Part shown: piece after piece, positions 26,139 to 35,065 of the stretch
Layout of the letters: every line of letters begins with the position of its first letter
Numbering within the stretch: position 1 is the stretch's first letter
Source of the DNA: Pirellulaceae bacterium
Lineage (GTDB): Bacteria > Planctomycetota > Planctomycetia > Pirellulales > Pirellulaceae
Direction of reading: 5' to 3'
NCBI GenBank assembly: GCA_029243025.1
Contig: JAQWSU010000030.1
Location: 1 to 64,000, forward strand
Length of the DNA: 64,000 nt
The notes under the pieces: model-generated
Databases searched by the model: none
What the model was told of the DNA's origin: nothing
What the model saw: only the letters and a program-made list of their open reading frames with translations
Position numbers and translations under genes: made by a program

Positions 26139-28369
26139 AGTAAGAACTCGGGCGAATTCATCAACGCCCATAGCAAGTCTTCGCTTGCTTTTCGCCGTTG
26201 CTTGGGATCATGACCGAACAACGGTTCCGCGGCGGCTCTCTCTTGATCGCTAGGATACCGAGAAACCGTCGACAGGTACAATTTTTCCAAAATTTTGCTG
26301 GCTGTTTCATCGCTGGCCGCTAACTGTGCGGCCAGCCCTTCATCGCGAGTGACTTTGTCATGGATGTGTTCCGCATTCATCATGTGGAGTGCTTGAACCA
26401 CCGTTGAGTCACCAATTCGCTCGCAAGGTGGATCTTGATTGGCATCGGGTCGGCCAAATGCATCAAGAAAGGGAGAGGTGAGTCGAAAGGTCCAAGCTTC
26501 TGCAGCTCGGGACCCCTGCGGAACTCCTTTTGCACTGTCTCCCAGAAACGCTTCTGCGACTCCAGTCACATCACAGACTGCGTCGAGCAAAACTTCAGCC
26601 GGCATCTGTTGGCGATAGTGTCGCGAATAGTTGCGTCGATCGGCTGTGTTGGTTTCATTCGGTATAGAAGAAATCTGGTAGACATGAGACAGGGTGATCG
26701 TGCGAATCAACTCTTTCTGATCGAAATCGACTCGACGAAACTCTTCGGCGAGGGCTTTCAAGAGGGATGCATTGCTGGGTGGATTGGTGGATCGCAGGTC
26801 ATCAACCGGATCCACGATGCCGCGTTCCATCAACTCTGCCCAAATTCGGTTGGCTCCCGCCTTGGCGAAACTGTCATTTTGTTTGCTGACCAGCCAGTCC
26901 GCGAACACGCGCCGTCTTCCATTCGTTTCCGTGACCTCCGCTGCTTCCCCGAACAAGGGTTTGGGAGGGACGGTTTGGCCGGTCAACGGGTGGCTTACTT
27001 CACCGGAAAGATTGTCAAAAACGATCTCTTCACCGCCTGAGATGGGTGATGATATACCAGATCCCTTGCGGCCAACTCGAGCAAAATAAGCTGCTACGCC
27101 GTAGAAGTCATCTTGTCCCCAGATTTCGAAGGGATGATGATGACACTTGGCACACTCGAGCCGGACTCCCAAAAATAATTGACTGATCGCAGTTGTAATC
27201 TCTTCGGGTGTTCGGCGGTCGCGAAACACCGTGGCAGCACCATTTCGCCAAGTGCTTCCCTGGGCTGTGACCAATTGATGGACCCATTGGTCATAGCTCA
27301 GATTGCGACGGAACGTATCACGCAGCCAAGCGTCCAGATTCAACGTCGCCTTGATCCCCGCCCGGTAGGGATTGGGCCGCAAAAGATCGGCCCACTTGTT
27401 CGCCCAGTGGTCGGAGTATTCCGGCCTCTCTAACAGACGGTCGACCAATCGAGACCGTTTGTCGGGCTGATCATCTGCCAAGAATTCACGCACTTCACTC
27501 GGTGTGGGCAGTCGGCCAATTAGATCCAAGTGGACCCGGCGAAGAAATGAACTGTCGTTGACCAAGGGGCTAGGCGCGATTTTGAGTTCGCGTAGTCGTT
27601 TCCAGACTTGTTCGTCGATGAAATTATTCCGAGGTAGATCATCGTAAAATCTTGGGTCGACGGTACCCTCTCGTGTGATCGCCGTATTCCATGCTGTGAT
27701 TTGGTCCATGTAGCGAACCATAATCGATGCCTCTCCGGCGAGATTTCCGGCCGTCAAGCGACCTGCCTGGTCGACAGCGACAATCGCCGGTTCGTTCGAT
27801 TGAAATGAAGTGATTTGCGTGACATCGCGTGAGGATCCATCGGAATAGGTTGCCAGGACGGTGAGCGGCTGGGACTCGCCTGCGGCCAATATTCGTTCGG
27901 CAGGGAGCAACGTGATGCTCTGCAGCGTTGGTGCGTCAGGCCCGCTACGAGGCATGCCCTTTGCGATCCAGTCTCGCACCATCATGTACATGGGGCCGTT
28001 GAAATTGAGTCTTGCACCACCGCCATGTGGTACGCGAGCCGACGCTTTCATCAGCAGCAGGCTTTCATCCGGCGCGCTAGGACGGAGTCTCCGCCCACGA
28101 GCCTGATGGACGATTGCTTCGTAGTCGAAATCCGCATCAAAACCTAACAGGGATAGCTGAAATCCATTCTGGCCGCGTTGCTTTCCATGACAGGCGCCGG
28201 CGTTGCAACCTGCGCCACCGAGGATCGGCATGACGTCCAATTCGAAAGAAAGTTGAGTCGTCACGGCCTCACCGGCCAAAGCGTGTGGAAGCAATGAGCC
28301 ACTCAGACCACTTAGCATGAAAGCCAAGAGGCACGGGGTTGAAATCAGTAGGCGAAGGAAACCGAACAT
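26129..28369 (-). CDS. DUF1549/DUF1553 protein with an Ig-like domain
   Basis: A 746-residue secreted protein. After a signal peptide (FLRLLISTPCLLAFMLSGL) there is a region with CNAGACHGKQRGQNGFQLS, a cytochrome-like segment with CxxxCH spacing, then a Big_2-type Ig domain (about residues 180-250, TVLATYSDGSSRDVTQ), DUF1549 (about 275-470, with RRVHLDLIGRLPTP and LECAKCHHHPFEIWG) and DUF1553 (about 500-740). I chose the ATG at 28369 because the signal peptide starts there, though it lacks a good ribosome binding site; an AGGAG further upstream favours a start near 28462, which would add about 31 residues. First gene of the operon. Confidence 0.85.
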   Translation of the reverse strand: MFGFLRLLISTPCLLAFMLSGLSGSLLPHALAGEAVTTQLSFELDVMPILGGAGCNAGACHGKQRGQNGFQLSLLGFDADFDYEAIVHQARGRRLRPSAPDESLLLMKASARVPHGGGARLNFNGPMYMMVRDWIAKGMPRSGPDAPTLQSITLLPAERILAAGESQPLTVLATYSDGSSRDVTQITSFQSNEPAIVAVDQAGRLTAGNLAGEASIMVRYMDQITAWNTAITREGTVDPRFYDDLPRNNFIDEQVWKRLRELKIAPSPLVNDSSFLRRVHLDLIGRLPTPSEVREFLADDQPDKRSRLVDRLLERPEYSDHWANKWADLLRPNPYRAGIKATLNLDAWLRDTFRRNLSYDQWVHQLVTAQGSTWRNGAATVFRDRRTPEEITTAISQLFLGVRLECAKCHHHPFEIWGQDDFYGVAAYFARVGRKGSGISSPISGGEEIVFDNLSGEVSHPLTGQTVPPKPLFGEAAEVTETNGRRRVFADWLVSKQNDSFAKAGANRIWAELMERGIVDPVDDLRSTNPPSNASLLKALAEEFRRVDFDQKELIRTITLSHVYQISSIPNETNTADRRNYSRHYRQQMPAEVLLDAVCDVTGVAEAFLGDSAKGVPQGSRAAEAWTFRLTSPFLDAFGRPDANQDPPCERIGDSTVVQALHMMNAEHIHDKVTRDEGLAAQLAASDETASKILEKLYLSTVSRYPSDQERAAAEPLFGHDPKQRRKASEDLLWALMNSPEFLLQD

Positions 28370-28658
28370 GTGAGGTTGGCGCTGCGGAGGGTGATGCGGC
28401 AAGAACACTCCGGTGGAGCGGATAGTATAGCCGTTTTTCGCTTCGTCCCCAAATCTTTCCATCACTCCTGCTGATTGGGGGGAGGGGAATTTTTGGGCTG
28501 AGTCAATTGGATCGCGGGCGGAAGCTGAACCGTTTTGTGGTTCAACGGGATTCTCGCAAATGTTTTAAGCCGAATATGACCGGGTAAGTGGGGGGAATGG
28601 GCTTGTTTTTGAGCCTCTATGCCGTTCTTCGTGGTTCGTTCGCTGCTCCGTCGACGTC

Positions 28659-29756
28659 CTAGTTGGTACGACAAGAGGATGTTTCCTCATCCGCAATGAT
28701 GGCTAAGTCTGCCATGTAAATTGCTGTGATGGAATGACCGGCCGCATCATTTTCATGGGACGAATACCAAGACATGACCGCGCGATCATCGCTGAGTGGA
28801 ATGAAGCCTGGGTAGGAGTTGTCTCCGCCACTGGGTAATTCAGCGAACTCATGAAGTTCTTTTCCGGTAAGCCAGTACATGGATGTTTTGGGGCCGTCGC
28901 CGACTGTTTTTCTACCGCCCACAACCCAGCGGTCTCCCCAACGCGTCAGGAGCGGTCCGCCGATGTAACGACCCAGGTCGTCACGTTGCCATTGATCGTA
29001 AGGAGGAGCGGATTGGAGCAGTTGCGCATTTGCCCGACCTCGGCGTCCGATCGCCAGGATGTTTCCATCCGGTTGGAATCGAAAAGCCGTTTCATCTCCT
29101 TCGACGGTCTGAAACAACGAGCGTGTGCGCCAAATCAAACCGTCGTCGCTTTCGAGCATGGCGGATTCGACTTCAGGACCTTCACCTCGTGCACGAACGT
29201 TAAAAGCGTGTTTGCGGCGGCCGCAAAGATAGGCTTTGCCGCCGTGTGACTCAGCTCGCCAGATGTAGTGTCCGAAGGTCCCTTCCAGCATGACAGGGCT
29301 TGTCCAGTGTACGCCGTCAGCGGACCAAGCGGCATAACCAAGGTGCTTGTTCAGATCGTATTCCGAAAACGGCAATTTTGTATCGCCGCTGTACCAAGTG
29401 CCGGTGTAAACGAACAAACGATTTTTGAATACAAGAAAGTGTGGGTCGCGAGTGTCACGTTTGTCGACGTTGAATTGATGGACTTTTTTCCAATTGTTTA
29501 AGTCTTCGCTCACCAAAACAATGATCGATGAGGTTGGATAGACGCTGTGGCCATCGGGACAGCTGCGAAATGCTAGATAGTACCGATTCTGGAAGGTCAC
29601 GAGATCGGTAAACGCATTGTGTTCACCATTGTGAAATACGCGGCGCACATTGGTGACCCGGACCGATGGTAATTCAGCTGCTTGGCAAGTCAAGCTGAGT
29701 AGCGGCGCAATAAGTAGCGAAGAAATGAACCACTTAATAATATTTTTGTATTTCAT
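28659..29756 (-). CDS. Secreted sialidase-like beta-propeller protein
   Basis: A 365-residue protein with a signal peptide (IIKWFISSLLIAPLLSLTCQA) and a predicted beta-propeller related to sialidases and glycosidase family 43-like folds. Repeats with Asp-box-like spacing include VLVSEDLNNWKKV, AAWSADGVHWTSP and AMLESDDGLIWRTR. No complete catalytic set could be assigned, so this may be a binding protein or a glycoside hydrolase. It starts 18 bases after the stop of the upstream phosphodiesterase gene, so the two are likely co-transcribed. Confidence 0.7.
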   Translation of the reverse strand: MKYKNIIKWFISSLLIAPLLSLTCQAAELPSVRVTNVRRVFHNGEHNAFTDLVTFQNRYYLAFRSCPDGHSVYPTSSIIVLVSEDLNNWKKVHQFNVDKRDTRDPHFLVFKNRLFVYTGTWYSGDTKLPFSEYDLNKHLGYAAWSADGVHWTSPVMLEGTFGHYIWRAESHGGKAYLCGRRKHAFNVRARGEGPEVESAMLESDDGLIWRTRSLFQTVEGDETAFRFQPDGNILAIGRRGRANAQLLQSAPPYDQWQRDDLGRYIGGPLLTRWGDRWVVGGRKTVGDGPKTSMYWLTGKELHEFAELPSGGDNSYPGFIPLSDDRAVMSWYSSHENDAAGHSITAIYMADLAIIADEETSSCRTN

Positions 29757-29773
29757 AGTTTTGCACCTACATG

Positions 29774-30571
29774 TTATTTGGAGTCGCTCTCTGTTTTGCG
29801 ACAGTCGGCTTCGTAGACAGAATCAATTTGAAAATGAGTCACACCGAGCTTCTTGAGTCGGCGAATGTCCTCGGCTGCCAAGCGGCGGTGCTGCTCAGGG
29901 GGATAGCGAAACGTATTAATTGCGGCGACGACGACAACCTGATGTTGTCTCGCCAAATCGATGATTTCTTTGTCGAGCTTGGCACCAAGTTCGAAGAGAA
30001 AATAGAGCTGATCAACCGGCTCCCCATTTTTGATCGCTTTCCGTAAATTTACTCGATTGATCGACACTTTCGCCTTGCGATGGAGCGCTTGTTTTGACCG
30101 GTCCGCTCCCAACACGTAGGCGCTGTTCAGTAAGTCACAGTCTTTCAGAATGGACTCCAATTGTTGGGAAAAACGTGGCCCTTGCCGGCCTTTCGTGTCG
30201 AGCATGAGACGTATCCGACCTTGGCAGGCGGCTGCGTATTCTGCAAAGGATAGCGGGCGCAGTGCGCTGACTCTCGAGCGCAATTGTTTCATCTCGTCCC
30301 AGGTCATTTCCGACACGCGACGGGGATCTCCGTAGAATCGCTGAAAATCCTGGTCGTGATGAACAACCAGATGGCCATCGCGGCTTTCGCGGATGTCCAC
30401 TTCTAACATGGAGTAACCACGTCGGATTGCTGCTTCCAGGGCAGGCCGGCTGTTCTCTATATGATCTGCGTCAACGACTCCGCCACGATGGGCGATCAAA
30501 AACAGTTCGGCTGCGGGGCTCGTCGTCGAAAGCAGCAGGAGGAAAAGCCAGGGGTGATAAGAACGAAGCAT
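29774..30571 (-). CDS. Glycerophosphodiester phosphodiesterase-family protein
   Basis: A 265-residue protein of the GDPD TIM-barrel family, which hydrolyses glycerophosphodiesters to glycerol-3-phosphate and an alcohol. A signal peptide (PWLFLLLLSTTSPAAE) leads to the catalytic start LIAHRGGVVD, then ENSRPALEAA and LEVDIRESRDGHLVVHHD, which hold the usual metal-binding Glu/Asp and the two His. The ATG at 30571 starts the signal peptide; an upstream TTG adds nine residues. The downstream neighbour is a sialidase-like propeller protein. It is probably periplasmic and could release phosphate from lipid headgroups or teichoic-like polymers. Confidence 0.85.
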   Translation of the reverse strand: MLRSYHPWLFLLLLSTTSPAAELFLIAHRGGVVDADHIENSRPALEAAIRRGYSMLEVDIRESRDGHLVVHHDQDFQRFYGDPRRVSEMTWDEMKQLRSRVSALRPLSFAEYAAACQGRIRLMLDTKGRQGPRFSQQLESILKDCDLLNSAYVLGADRSKQALHRKAKVSINRVNLRKAIKNGEPVDQLYFLFELGAKLDKEIIDLARQHQVVVVAAINTFRYPPEQHRRLAAEDIRRLKKLGVTHFQIDSVYEADCRKTESDSK

Positions 30572-30639
30572 GGGCGGGTAGTCATTGGGTTGGTGCAAAC
30601 GGGAATAACGACGGGCGTTAGAAGTTTGTTGTGAAACTA

Positions 30640-31914
30640 TTAATTGGATCCGACGCAGAATAAATGGTTTTCGCCTCGAATGAACAATCGGTTGTCGCTG
30701 GGGACCAGAGAGGCAATCACGGGCTGCTGCATGTCATTCGTGGCCAATAATTCGAAATTATCGCCAATTTTCGCGACGAAAATCGTTCCGTCTTCGCGGG
30801 CCGCGTAGAGTTTGTCACCGGCGATAAGCGGCGAAGAATAAAAGGAAGCTCGTCCCTTGGGAAACGCGCTACTCCAGATCGTCTCGCCTGTGGATGGGTT
30901 GATGCATTCGACTTCACCTCGGTCGCGCACCAGGTAAACCCGCCCTTGATACTCAATGGGTGTCGGGACAAATGTGCCGACGTCATCACGTTTCCATACA
31001 CGGTGGGTTTCGGTGACATCTCCCTTTCCTCCCATACGAATGCCGTGCAGACGGGGAGTACCGCGATCGTTGCGACCGGCTGCGACTACGACGATGTCAT
31101 CGGCAATTACGGGTGTGGCAATCGCCGGCCACAATGCGTTGGAGTCCGGATTGAAATTTCCGCAGGACCAGATCACACGCCCGTCTACTGGGTCATGCAC
31201 AGTAATGTGTTCGGCACCCCAAATAAGGATGGCTTGTTGCCCCTGATGCTGAATGACGAGGGGCGTCGTGTATCCATGATCGCCTTCCACCGGGGTCTCG
31301 TAATTGCGGTCCACCTTCCATTGCATTTTGCCCGTCTGCTTGTCGAAGGCTGCGAGCCAGGATTCGCCATTGTGCATTCTCGTCATGATCAGACTGTCTG
31401 CCGTTAGGACGGGCGAGGTGCCGTGATCCCAGAACAGTGAGTCAGGACCGTACTGGTCGACCAGATTGGTTTGCCAACGAATTGACCCGTCATTGTTGAG
31501 TGCGGCCAAGGTACCACTCTTGAAATACACAAACACACCCTTCCCGTCGGTGACTGGGGATGCGTTGCTGCCGGACCCATTTCGATGCTTGCCTTGGTTC
31601 TCTTTTCCAAAACGCGTTTCCCATCGTTTCTTGCCGTTCCAATCAAATGCCAGTACGGCGTCCCGTTCATCAATCGGTGCGGTCAAGAAAAGGGTTCGGT
31701 CCCAGACAACCGGGGTTGAACAGCCCTTGCCGGGAAGCTCTGTTTTCCATAGTACGTTGTTGGGACTCCATTGAGTCGCATATTGCCCACCCGAGATGCT
31801 GCCGTTGTCCTGTGGCCCCCGCCATTGTGGCCAGTTGACAGTGTCGGCTGCGGTTGCCGAGTAAGAGATGGCTAAAGTCATCAAGGCGGCGCCGATGCGC
31901 TGCGTGTTATTCAT
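30640..31914 (-). CDS. Exported PQQ-like beta-propeller protein
   Basis: A 424-residue protein with a signal peptide ending in SATAAD and a beta-propeller of PQQ-like repeats. Typical blades are NWPQWRGPQDNGSISGG, VLAFDWNGKKRWETRFG, LAALNNDGSIRWQTNL and LAAFDKQTGKMQWKVDR. Such proteins resemble BamB and the propellers of quinoprotein dehydrogenases, but no dehydrogenase catalytic residues were identified, so a scaffold or unknown role is more likely. The ATG at 31914 follows GGAAA with suitable spacing. It reads as a single gene, with a tandem repeat about 90 bases upstream of its start. Confidence 0.85.
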   Translation of the reverse strand: MNNTQRIGAALMTLAISYSATAADTVNWPQWRGPQDNGSISGGQYATQWSPNNVLWKTELPGKGCSTPVVWDRTLFLTAPIDERDAVLAFDWNGKKRWETRFGKENQGKHRNGSGSNASPVTDGKGVFVYFKSGTLAALNNDGSIRWQTNLVDQYGPDSLFWDHGTSPVLTADSLIMTRMHNGESWLAAFDKQTGKMQWKVDRNYETPVEGDHGYTTPLVIQHQGQQAILIWGAEHITVHDPVDGRVIWSCGNFNPDSNALWPAIATPVIADDIVVVAAGRNDRGTPRLHGIRMGGKGDVTETHRVWKRDDVGTFVPTPIEYQGRVYLVRDRGEVECINPSTGETIWSSAFPKGRASFYSSPLIAGDKLYAAREDGTIFVAKIGDNFELLATNDMQQPVIASLVPSDNRLFIRGENHLFCVGSN

Positions 31915-32004
31915 GTTCGAGTTTCCAGGTTGCTGGGATGTTGCAGGAGACTCACCGACTCCGACGTCTGTTGAGTGGATCACGAGTGGAATGAACCAGT
32001 GCCA

Positions 32005-32030
32005 AGCCTAAGAAACCAGCCTAAGGAACC
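32005..32030. repeat. 13-bp tandem duplication, 2.4 copies
   Basis: AGCCTAAGAAACC is followed by AGCCTAAGGAACC and then AGCCTGACC. It lies in the spacer between the pectate lyase and the PQQ-propeller genes. Confidence 0.85.
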
Positions 32031-32225
32031 AGCCTGACCGCGTCAAGAATTTGTGAGGGTGAGCCCTGCTTGCACGTATTCTCGTTGTTACCGGGGGCGT
32101 TCATCGACCCTTGGAGTCGAACTCCCAAGCTGTGCTCAAAATGGTTGCGAATTCTCTGCGGGGATGCGTCCATGAGGAAAAGGGGGGGTGAGCCGGCTGA
32201 AAGCACCGGAAAGAAGAGTCGCGAT

Positions 32226-33269
32226 TTATGGTTGCTGTTGATCGGATTTCCAGGTCGGATATTGTTTTTCGAGCAGATCAGTCGCATAGTATCCAAGCCA
32301 CGAGTAACCGTTGCGTCGTTCATGAGAAATCTCTGCCAGGGATCGAATCGGTATGCCATCACGACTGCAATAGATTGGTTGGTTGCCCTCAATGGTGTAA
32401 AAGCGAGCCCACATGGGCGGTGCGTTCGCAGCTTTGACGACGATTCGATCATATCCGTTGGGTTGAGTCGGTGCGCTGACCCGTTCCACGCGAATGCCCT
32501 GCAGTTGCGACTTCCGAAACCAGCTCGTGGCACTTTCAATTGCGTCGATAATTTGTTGATTAGGATTCTCGACTTTCATCAGGAATTTGACGATGCCGAC
32601 TGATTCACTACCACTTAAGGACGGTAGCTCGTAACTTCGTGCTCGTCGGGGTTCGAAGCTGACTTCGTCATGTTGAGCACACCAAACGGTTTTGTTTCCG
32701 GCGACGACAATTTGGCAGCGAAGGATGCAGTCAATTCCCCTCTTAATGGCTTGGGCACACCGGTTGCGTAAGGCAGGACTCACGAACGAGTAAGTGGAAC
32801 GATCCTTGGCAATGGCACGGAGCATCGACATCACTCCGATCATGGCGCCATCATTGAACGTGATATGTCTCGAGTAGCCTGATCGATCTTCGGGACGCTG
32901 TGGCCATCCACCGTTTTTATACTGAGCCTGAAGCACAAACTCAATTCCCCGTAATGCGGCATCACGGTATCGCTGGTCATGCGTTTCGTGGAAGGCTTTG
33001 GCAAGATATTGGATTTCCGTGTGGGTGGCACCGTTGTCGATCGTGCTGTCGTTCCTCGACTTTTCTTCAGTCAGTTGTTTGCGATCTGACTGACTTAGCT
33101 TTCGTTTGCGATCGTAGTTTTTCGGCCACCCGCCGGCGTCTCGTTGGTAAAGCAGCATCCTTTCCGCGACTTCGCCATCGAATTCAGCTGCACTCGAAAT
33201 CGGTGCGCTGATGATTAGGAGGGAAATCAAAATTGCCATGCTTGAGCAATGGAGTTTGCAGCGGGTCAT
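32226..33269 (-). CDS. Pectate lyase, polysaccharide lyase family 10
   Basis: A 347-residue secreted enzyme resembling PL10 pectate lyases, which cleave polygalacturonate by beta-elimination and need calcium. A signal peptide (AILISLLIISAPISSAAE) precedes characteristic motifs: YQRDAGGWPKNYD near residue 42, STIDNGATHTEIQYLA near 75, WCAQHDEVSFEPRRARSYEL near 195 and PPMWARFYTIEGNQPIYCSRDG near 280. The first ATG (33269) and a second one ten codons later both precede the signal peptide; neither has a good ribosome binding site. It supports a role in plant or algal polysaccharide breakdown. Confidence 0.88.
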   Translation of the reverse strand: MTRCKLHCSSMAILISLLIISAPISSAAEFDGEVAERMLLYQRDAGGWPKNYDRKRKLSQSDRKQLTEEKSRNDSTIDNGATHTEIQYLAKAFHETHDQRYRDAALRGIEFVLQAQYKNGGWPQRPEDRSGYSRHITFNDGAMIGVMSMLRAIAKDRSTYSFVSPALRNRCAQAIKRGIDCILRCQIVVAGNKTVWCAQHDEVSFEPRRARSYELPSLSGSESVGIVKFLMKVENPNQQIIDAIESATSWFRKSQLQGIRVERVSAPTQPNGYDRIVVKAANAPPMWARFYTIEGNQPIYCSRDGIPIRSLAEISHERRNGYSWLGYYATDLLEKQYPTWKSDQQQP

Positions 33270-33680
33270 ATGAGTGCTGTTGGGAAACCTTCCGGGATCT
33301 GGTTAACGTCATCATTCTAAAGCATCTTGACCGTGATTTCACCGATTACAGCAGAATCAATCGGGAGATTTGGTTTTGTTGGCCCCAAGAGTGGTACGAA
33401 AGCGTCGACGGCGTTGATTTGTGCATGGCACAAAATACGACAAGCATGTTTTGATAAATGCATCCAGATCGGACACTCTGAGCTATTATTGCGTTTGCCC
33501 GATCAAGCCGGTCAATTGGAGTCGCCCAGCGCGTGAGGGGCATGCTGTGTGATTGTTGTTGCGGCGTTCTGCCTGCTAATATGATCGCTTCTTGATCGGC
33601 TTTTAAATTGCAACCCAACTAGCCAGCTTCTACGATGTGTGCTGAGGTTTGCTTGCTTTAATCCCCCAGGAGACAAGGTG
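33270..33680. other. Spacer upstream of the putative selenoprotein gene
   Basis: About 410 bases separate the divergent pectate lyase and the Sec gene. No credible coding frame was found. A promoter candidate near 33553-33582 is annotated separately. Confidence 0.5.
33553..33582 (+). promoter_or_regulatory. Sigma70-like promoter candidate for the Sec gene
   Basis: TTGTTG (33553-33558) and TAATAT (33577-33582) are 18 bases apart and lie about 100 bases upstream of the start codon. The match is moderate and based only on sequence resemblance. Confidence 0.3.
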
Positions 33681-35009
33681 ATGGCTTGTCACTTTCGCTT
33701 GGCGTTGATTCTGCTAATGCTGATGGCCGCAGGTGCGACCGCTCAAAACGCTCGAGACACGGCTGTTCGACAGGACAAGGCGAAGCTCACTGAGCATGCC
33801 ACCTGGTTGTACGATGACTTGGACCACGCAGTCGAAGTTGCGGCGAGGATGAATCGCCCCCTGATGATCGTCTTTCGCTGAATTCCCTGAAATGCCTGTC
33901 AAGGCTTTGACGAGCAGGTGGTTCGTCGCAATGGAGATTTAAGAGAACTTACGGACAAATTCGTTTGTGTGCGGATCGTAAAAGCGAACGATTTGGATCT
34001 GACATTGTTCCAGTTTGACTTTGATTTAACTTTTGCGGTCTGTTTTATGAATGCGGATAGGACGATCTATGCTCGCTATGGTCGTCGTAGTAGTCGGGAG
34101 AACGCAACCAAAGATGTTTCCCTGGCAGGTCTGGCAAGTACGATGTCAGAGGTTCTGGAATTGCATCAACAATATCCTGGCAACAGATCGCTGCTGCTGG
34201 GGAAACAGGCGGTTGCGAACGCGTTTCGTACTCCAGATGACTTTCCTGCCTTGCGAGGCAAATTCAAAAAAAATCTCGATTATGACGGGGCTGTTACGAA
34301 GAGCTGTCTGCACTGCCATCAGATAGGCGACGCGGAGCGTCAAATCTATCGAAATCTGCGGCAGCCGATTCCGGACCGTATCTTGTTTCCCTATCCCTCG
34401 CCGGCCGTTTTGGGGTTGTCGATGGATGTCGATAAGTCCCGATCCATTGCGAAGGTCGCATCCGATTCGATTGCCGATCAGGGCGGGCTGCAATCCGGTG
34501 ACCAATTCGTGACGTTGAACGGTCAGCGGATTATTTCACCTGCTGATATTCAGTGGGTGTTACATCATGCGGCAGCTACAGATCGACTGTCTGTGGAAGT
34601 TCAACGTGGTAATCGGCGGAAGCGATTGCAGCTGCTCCTGCCTAATGGCTGGCGTCGAGAAAGTGATATTTCCTGGCGAGTTTCCAGCTGGCCATTGCGT
34701 CGCATGGGTACCGGTGGACTGCTTTTGAAAGCGGCCACTATCGAGCAACGTCGCCGTGCGAGGATCCCACAAGGACGGTTGGCGTTGGTGGTGAAGCACG
34801 TCGGACAGTATGGACCTCACGCCGCTGCAAAGCGAGCCGGTTTTCGACCCGGAGATATGGTGGTATCGTTCAATGGCCGCACCGATCAGCTTACGCCCAG
34901 TCAATTGCTGGCTTACACAGTTCAGGAAACAAAACCTGCTCAGCGACTGCCCGTGATCGTGGTTCGAGGTGAACAACGGGTGAAGCTGATGCTGCCGATG
35001 CAAAAATGA
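33681..35009 (+). CDS. Putative selenoprotein: thioredoxin-fold UxxUxxC, haem c motif and two PDZ domains
   Basis: A 442-residue product if two TGA codons are read as selenocysteine. The start is strong: AGGAG at 33668-33672, then ATG at 33681, leading to a signal peptide (FRLALILLMLMAAGATA). At residues 61-77 the frame reads PLMIVFR-U67-IP-U70-NAC73-QGFD; TGA codons at 33879 and 33888 occupy the places of thioredoxin-like active-site cysteines, while Cys73 stays a cysteine. The frame is otherwise open on both sides without any shift. A CxxCH haem motif (SCLHCH, Cys209-Cys212-His213) follows, then two PDZ-like domains, about residues 235-320 and 365-440. This points to a periplasmic redox protein. 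Nonsense mutation is the alternative, but two independent TGA at these two sites is unlikely. Confidence 0.8.
33889..33924 (+). promoter_or_regulatory. Candidate bacterial SECIS hairpin
   Basis: Directly after the second TGA the mRNA can fold: an upper stem GUCAA (33898-33902) with UUGAC (33907-33911) closes a four-base loop GGCU, and a lower stem pairs CCU and flanking bases (33889-33897) with AGG and flanking bases (33916-33924), with a 3' bulge GAGC. The G-rich four-base apical loop resembles the GGUC loop of known bacterial SECIS elements. The loop begins about 22 bases after the first TGA and 13 after the second. Pairing was done by eye. Confidence 0.55.
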
Positions 35010-35065
35010 TCGTCCGTTGGTAGATTTGTTGTCGGGTGATCGGTGTACGAAGGTGTGGCCAGCGA

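Noticed and set aside
33879-33890. Reading the two TGA codons as ordinary nonsense mutations that make two short genes
   Set aside because: Both are TGA, both lie at expected catalytic Cys positions, no frameshift occurs and the downstream domains are intact. Selenocysteine explains this better, although the selenium machinery is not in this window.
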